64,000 nucleotides of DNA from Streptomyces fulvoviolaceus (GCF_000718165.1 NZ_JOEY01000016.1:186001-250000); one strand, 5' to 3'; positions 52,508-62,716 are shown, counted from the stretch's first letter. Notes: generated from the letters alone by a model not told the origin. Numbers and translations: made by a program.

Positions 52508-53512
52508 TCACAACCGCCCGATATCCCCCCGAGGCATCCGCGGCGCCCGCCGCCCCGGCACCCGCCCACTCAACAAGATCAACCGAGCCGCCCGATGCCG
52601 CTGCCCCGCATACGGCTCCAGCAACGACAACATCACCGCATCATCCGCATCCCGATCCCCACCCAACGCCCACCCCACGATCCCCGGCAGATGCAGATCC
52701 CCCACGGTCACCGCATCCGCCGCCCCATGACTCCGCTGCACAACCTCCGCCGAAGTCCAGGGCCCCACCCCCGGCACCACCTCCAACCGAGCCTGCGCGT
52801 CAGCCGGCGCCAGAGCCACGGCCTCCTCCAGCCGCCGGGCCACCCGCACAGCCCGCAGAATCGTCGAGGCCCGCTTGTTGTCGACCCCCGCCCGATGCCA
52901 CTCCCACGAAGGAATCAACGCCCACTCCCGAGGCGGAGGCATCACCCACAACCGCCCACCCGCCGCAGGCCCGGGCGCCGGCGACCCGAACTTCCGCACC
53001 AGCAACCGCCAGGCCCGATACGCCTCATCCGTCGTGACCTTCTGCTCCAGAATCGACGGAACCAACGACTCCAGCACCAGCCCGGTCCGCGTCAGCCGCA
53101 GCCCCGGCCGCCGATGCCACGCACGAGCGACAACCCGATGCCGAGGCGCGAAAACAGAAGGATCATCGGCGGCTCCCAGCAACTCGGGCAACCGCTCCAG
53201 CAGCCACGAGCCCCCCGGCCCCCAGGCCTCCCCGCGCACCTCACCGTCGTGGACGGAAACCCGCAGCGTCCCCGGCCCCGCAGGCGTGAGACTGGCCCGC
53301 CACACGGACCCGTCCGGCAAAGCCCGGAACGTGGGATCCCCCGGCCCCCGCCGCAGTGGCCCGAGCACCAGCCCGAGATCGACCGGCCCGTCCGGCACAT
53401 ACGTCCGCACGCGCCCCGCCCCCGCGCCCACGGCCGCCCGAGCACCGGGCACGACGACCTCCCCGCCGCGCACGGTCGTACGCGTGGGCCGGGGAGCGAA
53501 CCGTCCTGCCAC
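52508..53512 (-). CDS. DNA-3-methyladenine glycosylase-like protein (HhH-GPD, AlkA type)
   Basis: This 334-residue base-excision repair enzyme has the helix-hairpin-helix LEVVPGVGPWTSAEVVQRSHG followed by the catalytic Asp in VTVGDLHLPGIVGWAL. PSILEQKVTTDEAYRAWRLL is the preceding GPD helix. It should remove alkylated purines. It lacks the Cys iron-sulfur loop of Nth-type enzymes. GTG at 53512. It lies 59 bases after fbiB in the same direction and may share its transcript. Confidence 0.9.
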   Translation of the reverse strand: MAGRFAPRPTRTTVRGGEVVVPGARAAVGAGAGRVRTYVPDGPVDLGLVLGPLRRGPGDPTFRALPDGSVWRASLTPAGPGTLRVSVHDGEVRGEAWGPGGSWLLERLPELLGAADDPSVFAPRHRVVARAWHRRPGLRLTRTGLVLESLVPSILEQKVTTDEAYRAWRLLVRKFGSPAPGPAAGGRLWVMPPPREWALIPSWEWHRAGVDNKRASTILRAVRVARRLEEAVALAPADAQARLEVVPGVGPWTSAEVVQRSHGAADAVTVGDLHLPGIVGWALGGDRDADDAVMLSLLEPYAGQRHRAARLILLSGRVPGRRAPRMPRGDIGRL

Positions 53513-53571
53513 GAATGAAGTCCCTGGGGTACGAGAGGAGCCCTACGAGAGTAGGCGCAAGCCGGTGTGCG

Positions 53572-54882
53572 TCACCGCACCTCGATGAACGCCCCCGCAT
53601 CCCGCTCGGCCCGAGGCCGAGGCTCCTCCGCAGGATGCCCCACCGCCACGGCCCCCATCGGATCCCACTCCTCCGGCAGCCCCAGCACCTCCCGCACGAC
53701 ATCCCGGCAGAACATCGTCGACGACACCCAGGCCGACCCCAGCCGCTCCCCGGCCAGCGCGACCAGGAAGTTCTGCACGCCGGCCCCCGTGGCGACCACG
53801 AACATCTCCCGCTCGGCCCCGTCCCGCCGCGCGTCGCCATACGCATGCGACCCGTCCATCACCAGACACGGCACGACCAGATACGGCGCCTTGCGCAGCA
53901 CATCCCCCCGCCGCACCCGCTTGGCGATGGACTCCTCGGACTTCCCGTCCCGGCGCAGATCGCCGATCCAGGCGTCCCGCATGGCGTCCAGCAGTTCGGT
54001 CCGCGCCGCCTCCGACTCCAGCAGCACGAACCGCCACGGCGTCGTGTGGTGCGGAGCCGGCGCCGTCACCGCCGCGGCCACGGCCCGCCGTACGGCTCCG
54101 GGATCGACGGGCTCGTCCGTGAAGGCCCGTACGGTACGGCGCTGAGTGACCGCCTCCCGCACCGCCTCCGAGGTCCCCAGCCGGAACATGTCGTCCCGCG
54201 CGTCGCGCACCATGGCCCGTGCCCCCTTCCCGTGCTCCTCGGCCACCACGTGCGCCAGCCCGCGCACGACGGCGACGGGCAGCCCGGCGGCCTTGCCCTT
54301 GACGAGATCACCGGCGGCGGCCAGTTCGTCGGCCGTCGCCACGACGGTCGCGCTGAGCGGATTGCCGTACCCGTCCGTGCCCCCGCGAAGGTCGTCGAGC
54401 ACCCGCACCCCGGCGGCGCCGATCGCGACGTCGGTGAGCCCCGCGCGCCACGGCCGCCCGAAGGTGTCCGTCACGACGACGCCGACCTCGACGCCGAGAG
54501 CGTCCCGGAGTCCGTCGCGTATCGCCCGCGCGGACGCGTCGGGGTCCTCGGGCAGCAACAGGACCGTCCCGGAAGGGGTGTTGGAGGCGTCGACCCCGGC
54601 CGCGGCCATGACGAGCCCCTGCCGGTTCTCGACGATCCTGAGCGCCCCACGCCGCGCCACGACCCGTACGGTCTCGGCGTCGATGGCGGCCTCCCGGTCG
54701 ACCGCCTCGACGATCCGGCCCTCCGCCTTGGACACGATCTTCGAGGTGACCAGCAACACGTCCCCGTCGGCGAGCCCCGGCTCGGCGGCGGCGATCAGCT
54801 TGGCGAGGTCATCGCCCCGCTGCACCTCGGGAAGACCGGGCACGGCCCAGACGCGATAGCCCTCGGCAGACACCTCGCTCAA
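53572..54882 (-). CDS. fbiB: Coenzyme F420:L-glutamate ligase with nitroreductase domain (FbiB)
   Basis: This 436-residue two-domain FbiB has an N-terminal CofE-like ligase at 1-240 ([38 protein letters not shown]). A C-terminal FMN-binding nitroreductase-type domain at about 250-430 follows ([37 protein letters not shown]). It adds the poly-glutamate tail to F420-0, and the C-terminal domain is needed for full tail length and for reducing dehydro-F420 (known of the family). TTG at 54882 overlaps the fbiA stop; GTG at 54873 is possible. Confidence 0.95.
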   Translation of the reverse strand: MSEVSAEGYRVWAVPGLPEVQRGDDLAKLIAAAEPGLADGDVLLVTSKIVSKAEGRIVEAVDREAAIDAETVRVVARRGALRIVENRQGLVMAAAGVDASNTPSGTVLLLPEDPDASARAIRDGLRDALGVEVGVVVTDTFGRPWRAGLTDVAIGAAGVRVLDDLRGGTDGYGNPLSATVVATADELAAAGDLVKGKAAGLPVAVVRGLAHVVAEEHGKGARAMVRDARDDMFRLGTSEAVREAVTQRRTVRAFTDEPVDPGAVRRAVAAAVTAPAPHHTTPWRFVLLESEAARTELLDAMRDAWIGDLRRDGKSEESIAKRVRRGDVLRKAPYLVVPCLVMDGSHAYGDARRDGAEREMFVVATGAGVQNFLVALAGERLGSAWVSSTMFCRDVVREVLGLPEEWDPMGAVAVGHPAEEPRPRAERDAGAFIEVR

Positions 54883-55838
54883 ACCGCCCGCACCTCCTCC
54901 GCCAGCGCCAACGCCTGGCGGGCCATCTCCGTGGTCGCGTCGAGGTCGGTCATCATCAGCGGTACGGCCCGGCAGCGGATCCCGGCGGCCTCGACCCGCT
55001 CGACCACGCCCGCGTCCACGGTGTCCACGAGCCAGCCGTCCAGCAGCCCGGAGCCGTAGTGTTCGGCGACCGCCGCGGCCGTCGACTCCACGCCGACCGC
55101 CGCGAGCACCTTGTCGGCCATGCCGCGCACGGGCGCGTCCCCGACGATGGGGGACAGCCCCACCACCGGCACCCCGGCCTCGGCGATCGCCTCGCGGATA
55201 CCGGGCACGGCGAGGATGGTGCCGACGGAGACGACCGGGTTGGAGGGCGGGAACAGCACGACATCGGCTTCCGCGATCGCCTCCAGGACTCCGGGCGCGG
55301 GCTTCGCCTGCTCCGCACCCACCGGCACGATCGCCTCGGCCGGCACCGAGGCCCGCAGCCGCACCCAGTACTCCTGGAAGTGGACGGCCTTGCGCTCGCC
55401 GTCGACCTCGACGGCGACATGCGTCTCGATGCGGTCGTCACTCATCGGGATCAGCCGCACGCCCGGCTTCCACCGGTCGCACAGCGCCTCCGTGACCGCG
55501 CTGAGCGAATACCCCGCGCCGATCATCTGCGTCCGCACGATGTGCGTGGCGAAGTCCCGGTCCCCGAGCCCGAACCACTCGGGTCCGACGCCGTACGCCG
55601 CGAGCTCCTCCTTGAGGTGGAAGGTCTCGTCGGCCCGCCCCCAGCCCTGCTCCTCGTTGATGCCGCCGCCGAGCGTGTACATCACCGTGTCGAGGTCCGG
55701 GCAGACCTTCAGCCCGAAGAGGTGGATGTCGTCCCCGGTGTTGCCGATGACCGTGATGTCCGCGTCCGGCACGGCCTGCTTCAGACCGCGCAGGAACCGG
55801 GCACCACCGATGCCGCCTGCCAGAACCACAATGCGCAT
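54879..55838 (-). CDS. fbiA: 2-phospho-L-lactate/PEP transferase FbiA (CofD)
   Basis: This 319-residue protein has the opening [21 protein letters not shown], then [23 protein letters not shown] and [21 protein letters not shown]. It transfers the phospho-lactyl or enolpyruvyl moiety to the deazaflavin Fo. ATG at 55838. Together with the overlapping fbiB it gives two of the late F420 steps; fbiC and fbiD are not in the window. The cysteine dioxygenase gene lies 34 bases upstream in the same direction. Confidence 0.95.
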   Translation of the reverse strand: MRIVVLAGGIGGARFLRGLKQAVPDADITVIGNTGDDIHLFGLKVCPDLDTVMYTLGGGINEEQGWGRADETFHLKEELAAYGVGPEWFGLGDRDFATHIVRTQMIGAGYSLSAVTEALCDRWKPGVRLIPMSDDRIETHVAVEVDGERKAVHFQEYWVRLRASVPAEAIVPVGAEQAKPAPGVLEAIAEADVVLFPPSNPVVSVGTILAVPGIREAIAEAGVPVVGLSPIVGDAPVRGMADKVLAAVGVESTAAAVAEHYGSGLLDGWLVDTVDAGVVERVEAAGIRCRAVPLMMTDLDATTEMARQALALAEEVRAV

Positions 55839-55872
55839 GGGAGCAAGTCTTGCAGGCGGGTACGACAACGCG

Positions 55873-56382
55873 TCATGCGGTTACGACGTCCACGTCGTCG
55901 TAGGTCGCGGGGGCCGTGCACGCCGTGTGCATCGGCATCTCCGTCAGACCCGGGTAGTAGACGTGCAGGCTTATGGCCGGCTCCAGGGCGTCGTTGACCA
56001 CCTCGTGCACGTACCCCGGCGCGAACACCCGCTGCGAGCCCGTCCCCAACGCGCGCGTGCCCCGCTCGGTCCGCTCGGTCAGCGTGCCCTCCAGGACCGT
56101 CAGGACACCGGAGGAGCGGCCGTGGTCGTGCAGCCCGCTGCCCTGTCCGGGCACCCAGGACAGCAGCCACACCTCGTAGCCGGGACCGGTACGCAGCCGG
56201 TGGTACCAGCGGGTCGTCGCGTCGTACTGGACGAGGTGCGCCCACTGCGCGCGGTCGGCGGCGATGGAGCGTGCCAGGCCCACGAAGTCGGCGACGGTGG
56301 CCGGGTGCTCGCTGGGGGCCCGGAGGAGGTGCGGAACTTCGAGGATGTCGCCGGCGATCTGGAGGTCGCTGTCGCTGTTCAT
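55873..56382 (-). CDS. Cysteine dioxygenase-family protein
   Basis: This 169-residue cupin has iron ligands in GSGLHDHGRSSGVLTVLEGTL (two His) and YVHEVVN (His). Such thiol dioxygenases oxidise cysteine or related thiols to sulfinates. ATG at 56382. It leads a probable operon with fbiA and fbiB, which has no obvious metabolic logic. Thiol substrate not predictable. Confidence 0.88.
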   Translation of the reverse strand: MNSDSDLQIAGDILEVPHLLRAPSEHPATVADFVGLARSIAADRAQWAHLVQYDATTRWYHRLRTGPGYEVWLLSWVPGQGSGLHDHGRSSGVLTVLEGTLTERTERGTRALGTGSQRVFAPGYVHEVVNDALEPAISLHVYYPGLTEMPMHTACTAPATYDDVDVVTA

Positions 56383-56477
56383 GGAGTGCGGTGGTTCCTC
56401 AGTGAAAGAAGGTCAGAGGGAACGGAGGCCGGGTCCCGCCCGGTTCACGGACGACTCGGCCGACAGCTGGAGCAGGT

Positions 56478-56894
56478 ATGGCTCAACAGCTGGAACAGCA
56501 ACAACAGCTACAGCGAGCGCGGACAGCACCGAGGGACCCGGCGGTGCGGGTCGAGGTGAGTGCCAAGTTCGCGAGCATGCCCACAAGGACAGCGGTTCAC
56601 ACCTTCACTGTCAACTCGACGCCCGGCATGTGGGACATGTTTCACCTCATCCGGTTCATCTCCGAGGCGAAAGGTTTGTTCATACGCCCATCGGGACACA
56701 TGGCGCACAACCGGGCGCACAGGCCGCATTCATGCGCGCGCGTGCGGAACGAGATCGAACTTCTGGGCGTCCTTCCCCGTACAGGTCCGAAAGCTGGCTG
56801 CGGGGTCGGAGACCCTCCCGGGCCCCATCTGCTTGTCAAGGTTTATGCCGATTTGAACACTTTCCGCAAGGCCTTGGTTCCGCAGAGTGAATAA
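56478..56894 (+). CDS. Hypothetical protein upstream of whiB
   Basis: This 138-residue ORF has a Gln-rich start (AQQLEQQQQLQRAR) and a globular-looking part (AVHTFTVNSTPGMWDMFHLIRFI), ending with HLLVKVYADLNTFRKAL. GGAG lies 8 bases before ATG. Third-position GC is lower than in neighbours, and I know no family, so it could be a recent or spurious gene. It diverges from the cysteine dioxygenase and ends 126 bases before whiB, in the same direction. Confidence 0.5.
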   Translation: MAQQLEQQQQLQRARTAPRDPAVRVEVSAKFASMPTRTAVHTFTVNSTPGMWDMFHLIRFISEAKGLFIRPSGHMAHNRAHRPHSCARVRNEIELLGVLPRTGPKAGCGVGDPPGPHLLVKVYADLNTFRKALVPQSE

Positions 56895-56917
56895 GGGGCC
56901 CAATAGCAGATCTCGGC

Positions 56918-56947
56918 TTGACTCGCCCGGAGCAGCACACTTGTAAT
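56918..56947 (+). promoter_or_regulatory. Candidate whiB promoter
   Basis: TTGACT (56918-56923) and TGTAAT (56942-56947) are 18 bases apart and end 73 bases before the whiB ATG. whiB of S. coelicolor is known to have more than one promoter and to be under BldD control; I could not place a BldD site with confidence. Confidence 0.45.
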
Positions 56948-57020
56948 TTCACTCGTGTCGTTCAGCCGAAATCGGTAACGGCTACATCACGGGGACGCGA
57001 AAGACAGACGAGGGGCGCAC

Positions 57021-57284
57021 ATGACCGAGCTGGTGCAGCAACTGCTGGTCGACGACGCGGACGAGGAACTCGGCTGGCAGGAGCGCGCGCTGTGCGCCCA
57101 GACCGACCCCGAGTCCTTCTTCCCCGAGAAGGGCGGATCCACCCGCGAGGCCAAGAAGGTCTGCCTCGCCTGTGAGGTCCGCTCCGAGTGCCTCGAATAC
57201 GCCCTCAACAACGACGAGCGCTTCGGGATCTGGGGCGGCCTGTCCGAGCGCGAGCGCCGCCGGCTGAAGAAGGCCGTGGTCTGA
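57021..57284 (+). CDS. whiB: WhiB, sporulation septation regulator
   Basis: This 87-residue iron-sulfur regulator has four Cys ligands: one in RALCAQTDPESFFPEKGGS, two in KKVCLACEVRSEC (CxxC) and the last in that same stretch. The GIWGGLSERERRRLKKA motif binds the region 4 of the principal sigma factor. WhiB works with WhiA to stop aerial growth and start sporulation septation (established). GAGGGGCGC precedes ATG. The sequence agrees over nearly its full length with the S. coelicolor protein as I remember it. Confidence 0.97.
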   Translation: MTELVQQLLVDDADEELGWQERALCAQTDPESFFPEKGGSTREAKKVCLACEVRSECLEYALNNDERFGIWGGLSERERRRLKKAVV

Positions 57285-57361
57285 GCGGTCGTACAGGGTC
57301 CATGGGCAGGTTGTGAACGGCCCGTCGCAGGTGGGTTGTCCACAGGCGGCGGGCCGCCGTC

Positions 57362-57412
57362 ATGCCCACCCGTCGCCCGTCCACCGCCCCTCATCGAGAC
57401 GCTTCGCGCCGC
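57362..57412 (+). repeat. Repeat family C, copy 2
   Basis: Partner of the block at 3247-3299 (CCACCGCCCCTCATCGAGAC then GCTTCGCGCCG), lying in the 233-base spacer after whiB. The spacer shows no gene. Confidence 0.6.
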
Positions 57413-57517
57413 CCCTTTTGGTTCTCCCGATAGTGTGGGCGCTCGTCCGAGACGCCTCGCCGCCCCCAGGGGGCACAGGCGTCCACCGCAGTCCACCGAA
57501 CCGGGGCCCGTACCTCG

Positions 57518-60500
57518 ATGTCCGTGCACAGCCACACGGCAGGTCAACACGACGCTGCCACTCCTGAGTTTCCGCGTCATGTGGTGACCGCGGTGCTCGT
57601 CTCCCACGACGGCGCCCGCTGGCTGCCCGACGCGCTCGCCGGGCTGCTCGGCCAGGAGCGCCCCGTGCAGTTCGCCATGGCCGCCGACACCGGCAGCGCG
57701 GACGCCTCCGCCCAGCTGGTCACCGACGCCCTCGGCGCCGAGCGTGTCCTGCACCTCGCCCGGCGCACCGGCTTCGGCCAGGCCGTCGAGGAGGCGAACC
57801 GCACGGCTCCCGCCCTCACTCCGGACGAGCTGCCGTACCTGAAGCGGCCGAGCGGCTGGGACCCCGTCACGCGCACGTGGCGCGACGACGCCTACGACCT
57901 GCCGGAGCTCCCCCACGGAGAGCCGGTGCAGTGGCTGTGGCTGCTGCACGACGACTGCGCCCCCGAACCCGACGCCCTCGCCCAGCTGCTGCGGGTCGTG
58001 GAGAACGAACTGGAGCTCGGCCGGGACGACGTCGCCGTCGTGGGCCCCAAGCTCCGCGGCTGGTACGACAAGCGGCAGCTCCTCGAGGTCGGCGTCACCA
58101 TCGCCCACTCCGGCCGCCGCTGGACGGGCCTGGACCGCCGCGAACAGGACCAGGGCCAGCACGACCACGTCCGGACCGTCCTGTCGGTGTCCACCGCCGG
58201 CATGCTGATCCGGCGCGATGTCTTCGAACAGCTCGGCGGTTTCGACCGGCGGCTGCCCCTCATGCGCGACGACGTCGACCTGTGCTGGCGCGCCCAGGCC
58301 GCCGGCCACCGTGTCCTCATCGCTCCCGAGGCCGTCGTACGCCACGCCGAGGCCGCCTCCCGCGAGCGCCGGGCCGTCGACTGCGCGGGCCGCACCACCG
58401 CCTCCCCGCACAAGGTCGACAAGGCCGGTGCCATCTACACCCTGCTCGTCAACACGCGTACGGCCGTGCTGCCCTGGGTGCTGCTGCGGCTCGTGCTCGG
58501 CACCCTCCTGCGGACCCTCGCCTACCTCGTCGGCAAGGTCCCCGGACAGGCCGTCGACGAGATCCGCGGTCTGCTCGGCACGCTCCTGCGGCCCGAGCGG
58601 ATCATCGCCGGGCGCCGCAGGCGCGGCAAGCCGGTGGTCGACAAGGCTGAGCTCAGGCAGCTGTTCCCGCCGCCCGGCGCGACCGTGAGGGCCACCGTCG
58701 AACAGGCCGCGGGCAACCTCTTCGGAGGCTCCGACGCCGAGGCCGCCCTGGCGGCCGGACGGCACGGCGGCGGCATCGAGTCCGGGCCCGGCGGCGACGA
58801 CGCCGACTTCCTGGAGATCGAGCAGTTCGCCCGCCTCAAGCGCATCGCCCGCCAGCCCGGCCCGGTGCTCTTCCTGCTCCTGCTGCTCGTCTCCCTGGTC
58901 GCCTGCCGCAACCTCCTCGGTGGCGGCGCGCTCGCGGGCGGCGCCCTGCTGCCCGCCCCGGCCGACGCGAGCGAACTGTGGTCGCGCTACCTGGACGCCT
59001 GGCACGCGGTGGGCGCCGGCGGCACCCCGTCCGCGCCGCCGTACCTGGCGATCGTGGCCGTGCTGGCCTCCGTGCTGTTCGGCTCGACCGGCCTCGCGGT
59101 CACGGTCCTGCTGGTCTGCTCGGTGCCGCTGGCCGGCTTCACCGCCTACTTCGCCTCCCGCCCGCTCGTCGAGTCGCGCCTGCTGCGCGCCTGGGCGGCC
59201 GTCGTCTACGCCTTCCTGCCCGCCGCCACCGGCGCCCTCGCCGGCGGCCGCATCGGCACCGCCGTGCTCGCCATCCTGCTGCCGCTCATCGCGCGCGCGG
59301 GCATCGCGGCCAGCGGCCTCACACACAGCTCGGGCGCGCGCGGCAGCTGGCGCGCCACCTGGGCGTACGCCCTGCTGCTGACCGCCACCACCGCGTTCAC
59401 GCCGATCATCTGGCCCATCGCGCTGCTCCTCGGCATCGGCCTGCTCGCGGTGCGCCGCACCGACATCACCGCCTACGGCCTGCGCTTCCTGGCCCAGCTC
59501 GGTACGCCCCTGCTGGTCCTGGCGCCCTGGTCGCTGACCCTCCTCCCCTTCGGCTTCTTCCAGCAGGCAGGCCTGGAGTACGGCTCCTCGGCCGCCTCCG
59601 CCCTCGACCTGCTCGGCGCGAGCCCGGGCGGCCCCGGCACGGTCGACGGGCTGATGCTCATCGGCATCGTCCTGGCCGCGCTGGCCGCCCTGATGCGCAC
59701 GGAGCGTCAGTTCGGAATCTGGACGGCCTGGTCGGTCGCCCTTGTCGGCCTCGTGTTCGCGGTCCTGTCCAACAGCTCGACCTGGGCCGGCCCCGCGACC
59801 CTCGTCTACGGCCTCGCCCTCCTCGCGGCCGCCGCCATGGGCGCCGACGGGGCACGCGCGCGTGTGGCCGAGCAGAGCTTCGGCTGGCGCCAGCCGGTCG
59901 CCGCGCTGATCGCCTTCGCCTCCGCCGCGGGCCCGCTGCTCGTCGCCGCCGGCTGGATGATCGGCGGCGCCGACGGACCGCTGGAGCGGCGCGACCCCGT
60001 GCAGGTGCCCGCGTTCGTCGCCGAGGAGAGCGGCACTCGCGACCAGGCCCGCACCCTCGTCCTCGACAGCGACTCCGCCGCCCACGTCGGCTACATGCTG
60101 GTGCGCGGTTCCGGCGCCCGCCTCGGCGATGCCGAACTCGCCGCGGCCGACGGCGAGAACAGCAAGCTGGACAAGGTCGTCGCCAACCTCGTCGCCGGTT
60201 CCGGCGCCGACCAGGCCGACCAGCTCGGCAAGTTCGCCGTGCGCTATGTCCTCGTCCACAAGGGCGCACCCCGCGAGGTCGCGCGCGTGCTGGACGCCAC
60301 GCCCGGCCTGTCCCGGCTCAGCCAGCAGGACGGCAGCGGGCTGTGGCGGGTCGACCAGGACGTCGCGCGCGCCACGATCGTCGCCGGCTCCGGCACCCCG
60401 ACGGCCGTCGCCGCCGGGCCCGTCGAGATCCACACCACGATCCCGGCCGGCGCCGACGGCCGCGTCCTGCGCCTCGCCGACACCGTCGACGAGGGCTGGA

Positions 60501-61198
60501 CGGCCACCCTGGACGGCAGGCCGCTGACCCGCACCACGGTCGACGGCTGGGCCCAGGGCTTCGAACTCCCCGCGTCCGGCGGCACGTTGGACGTCACCTT
60601 CGACGACCCGATCGGCCACACCGCCTGGTTGTGGGCCCAGGGCTTCCTCGCCGTCGTCCTGGTCGTGCTGGCCCTGCCGGGCCGGCGCCGCGACATCGAC
60701 GACGACCTTCCCGAGGAACCGGCCGTCCCCGCCCAGGCCGTGGCCGGCGAGGGCCGCCGCGCCCGCCGCCTGCGCGCCCAGGCCGAGGCCGAGGCCGAAG
60801 AGGCGGGCCAGTCCGACGACTTCCCGCCTCCTCCGCAGGAGGCCCCCGCCCCCGCCGCCGTCCCGCAGCAGCAGTCCTACGGCGAGTGGGACAGCCCCAG
60901 TTACGCGAACGCCGAGTACGGCACCTATGGCGGCGAGCAGTACCAGGGCACCGCCCAACAGCAGTACCCGGCGGGCGGATACGACCAGCAGTACCAGGCG
61001 GACCCGTACCAGGCCGGCCAGTACGACCCGTACGCCTACAACGGCCAGTCCCAGCAAGCGTCGTACGACCAGTACGGACGGTACGAGCAACAGCAGTACG
61101 ACCAGGGCTACGACGCCACGTACGACCCGGCGCAGCCGCAGCCGCCGCAGCACCCGCACGATCCCGACAGTGAGCGCCCCGACGGGAGTCAGCAGTGA
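57518..61198 (+). CDS. Giant membrane glycosyltransferase (GT2 fused to polytopic domain)
   Basis: This 1226-residue protein has an N-terminal GT2 domain at about 20-290 with VTAVLVSHDGARWLPDALAGL, WLLHDDCAPEPDALAQLL and the acceptor-side FDRRLPLMRDDVDLCWRAQAAGHR. About 14 membrane helices follow, interspersed with a large extracellular beta-rich region (about 880-1060), then a cytoplasmic tail rich in Gln, Tyr and Gly (QQYDQGYDATYDP). It may transfer a sugar to a lipid and handle it across the membrane. ATG at 57518. Its stop overlaps the next gene by four bases, so the two products probably act together. Confidence 0.9.
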   Translation: MSVHSHTAGQHDAATPEFPRHVVTAVLVSHDGARWLPDALAGLLGQERPVQFAMAADTGSADASAQLVTDALGAERVLHLARRTGFGQAVEEANRTAPALTPDELPYLKRPSGWDPVTRTWRDDAYDLPELPHGEPVQWLWLLHDDCAPEPDALAQLLRVVENELELGRDDVAVVGPKLRGWYDKRQLLEVGVTIAHSGRRWTGLDRREQDQGQHDHVRTVLSVSTAGMLIRRDVFEQLGGFDRRLPLMRDDVDLCWRAQAAGHRVLIAPEAVVRHAEAASRERRAVDCAGRTTASPHKVDKAGAIYTLLVNTRTAVLPWVLLRLVLGTLLRTLAYLVGKVPGQAVDEIRGLLGTLLRPERIIAGRRRRGKPVVDKAELRQLFPPPGATVRATVEQAAGNLFGGSDAEAALAAGRHGGGIESGPGGDDADFLEIEQFARLKRIARQPGPVLFLLLLLVSLVACRNLLGGGALAGGALLPAPADASELWSRYLDAWHAVGAGGTPSAPPYLAIVAVLASVLFGSTGLAVTVLLVCSVPLAGFTAYFASRPLVESRLLRAWAAVVYAFLPAATGALAGGRIGTAVLAILLPLIARAGIAASGLTHSSGARGSWRATWAYALLLTATTAFTPIIWPIALLLGIGLLAVRRTDITAYGLRFLAQLGTPLLVLAPWSLTLLPFGFFQQAGLEYGSSAASALDLLGASPGGPGTVDGLMLIGIVLAALAALMRTERQFGIWTAWSVALVGLVFAVLSNSSTWAGPATLVYGLALLAAAAMGADGARARVAEQSFGWRQPVAALIAFASAAGPLLVAAGWMIGGADGPLERRDPVQVPAFVAEESGTRDQARTLVLDSDSAAHVGYMLVRGSGARLGDAELAAADGENSKLDKVVANLVAGSGADQADQLGKFAVRYVLVHKGAPREVARVLDATPGLSRLSQQDGSGLWRVDQDVARATIVAGSGTPTAVAAGPVEIHTTIPAGADGRVLRLADTVDEGWTATLDGRPLTRTTVDGWAQGFELPASGGTLDVTFDDPIGHTAWLWAQGFLAVVLVVLALPGRRRDIDDDLPEEPAVPAQAVAGEGRRARRLRAQAEAEAEEAGQSDDFPPPPQEAPAPAAVPQQQSYGEWDSPSYANAEYGTYGGEQYQGTAQQQYPAGGYDQQYQADPYQAGQYDPYAYNGQSQQASYDQYGRYEQQQYDQGYDATYDPAQPQPPQHPHDPDSERPDGSQQ

Positions 61199-62676
61199 AC
61201 CGCACCACCCTGGCCCTCATCGCCGGCAGCGCCGCACTCGCCGTCGTCACCGGGTTCGCCACGCTCAGCACGCCGGACGCCGGCGCGGACACCGCCAAGG
61301 CAGCCGCCGAACTGCCCGTGGAGCGCACCAGCCTGCTGTGCCCGGCGCCCAGCACCTCCGACCTCGCGGAGACGTCGTACACGTCCTTCACGCCCGTCAC
61401 CAAGGGCGCGGAGAGCAGCGGCAAGGCCGAACTCCAGTCCGCCGGCGAGGAGTCGGCCGACAAGGCGGGCAAGAAGAAGGCCGACAAGCCGGTCCTGGAG
61501 CCCGAGGAGCCCGGCAAGCCGGCCATCGGGGACACCTCCGGAGGTGACTCGCCCGCGCTCATCGGCACCGCCGAGGGGAAGTTCGCGCCCGGCTGGACCG
61601 TCCAGGAGACCACCCAGGTCGTCGCGGGCACGGGCCGCGGCCTGCAGGGCGTCAACTGCTCCGCCGCGGACACGGAGTTCTGGTTCCCGGGCGCCAGCAC
61701 GGACGCCGACCGCACCGACTACGTCCACCTGACCAACCCCGACGACTCCGCCGCCGTCGTCGACATCGAGCTCTACGGCAAGAACGGCGCCCTGGAGTCC
61801 ACGGTGGGGGAGGGCATCACGGTCCAGCCGCACTCCAGCGAGCCGATCCTGCTGTCCACGCTCACCGACGAGAAGCAGACCAACCTGACCGTGCACGTCA
61901 ATGTCCGCAGCGGGCGTGTGGGCGCGGCCGTACAGGCGCTGGACGACAAGCTCGGCGGTGACTGGCTGGCGGCCTCCACGGACCCGGCCGGCAGCCTCGT
62001 CCTGCCCGGCATCCCGAAGGACGCCACCGCCGTCCGCCTGGTCGCCTTCACGCCCGGTGACGCCGACGCCGACCTGAAGGTGCGGCTCGCCTCGCCGACC
62101 GGGGAGTTCACCCCCGCCGGCAACGAGACGCTGCACGTGAAGGCGGGCATGACCACCGCCGTCGACCTCGGCGACGTCACCCGCGGCGAGGCCGGCTCAC
62201 TGATCCTGACACCCACCGACCAGTCCGTGCCGGTGGTCGCCGCCCTGCGGGTCACCCGGGGCAAGGGCGACGCCCAGGAGACGGCGTTCATCCCCGCCAC
62301 GCATCCCGTCGGCACGCGCGCGACGGTCGCCGACAACACCTCCAAGGGCTCCACGCTCTCCCTGACCGCGCCCACCCGCGCGGCCCGGGTCAAGGTCACC
62401 GCGTCGGCGGGCAGCGGCGGCGGTACGGCCGTATCGAAGACGTACACGATCAAGGCGGGTACGACCCAGAACATCGACGCCCCGGTCCCGAGCGGCGGGA
62501 AGGGCACGTACGCCCTGACGGTCGAGCCGGTGTCCGGAGGGCCCGTCTACGCGGCCCGCACCCTGGTGGAGACGGAGGAGGGAGTCTCGGGCTTCACGAT
62601 CCAGACCCTCCCGGACGACCGGGGGATGGTGGCCGTACCGGATGCGGAGCAGGACCTGTCGGTCCTGCAGAAGTAG
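61195..62676 (+). CDS. Exported DUF5719-family protein
   Basis: This 493-residue protein has an uncleaved or cleaved N-terminal hydrophobic segment (LALIAGSAALAVVTGFATLS), a charged linker, and several beta domains with EFWFPGASTDADRTDYVHLTNP and GITVQPHSSEPILLSTLTDEKQTNLTVHVNV. The set matches what I know as DUF5719, usually coded next to this giant glycosyltransferase. GTG overlaps the upstream stop (GTGA). It probably assists the transferase outside the membrane. Confidence 0.85.
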   Translation: MNRTTLALIAGSAALAVVTGFATLSTPDAGADTAKAAAELPVERTSLLCPAPSTSDLAETSYTSFTPVTKGAESSGKAELQSAGEESADKAGKKKADKPVLEPEEPGKPAIGDTSGGDSPALIGTAEGKFAPGWTVQETTQVVAGTGRGLQGVNCSAADTEFWFPGASTDADRTDYVHLTNPDDSAAVVDIELYGKNGALESTVGEGITVQPHSSEPILLSTLTDEKQTNLTVHVNVRSGRVGAAVQALDDKLGGDWLAASTDPAGSLVLPGIPKDATAVRLVAFTPGDADADLKVRLASPTGEFTPAGNETLHVKAGMTTAVDLGDVTRGEAGSLILTPTDQSVPVVAALRVTRGKGDAQETAFIPATHPVGTRATVADNTSKGSTLSLTAPTRAARVKVTASAGSGGGTAVSKTYTIKAGTTQNIDAPVPSGGKGTYALTVEPVSGGPVYAARTLVETEEGVSGFTIQTLPDDRGMVAVPDAEQDLSVLQK

Positions 62677-62716
62677 CTTCCTGCAGAAGCAGCACGGGCC
62701 GCGATCCGCGGGCGGT

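Noticed and set aside
56987..61159. A 1390-codon open frame on the minus strand opposite the giant glycosyltransferase
   Set aside because: It is a GC-bias shadow: composition is Gly/Arg/Val-rich with no domain, and the plus-strand frame has clear GT2 motifs and membrane helices.
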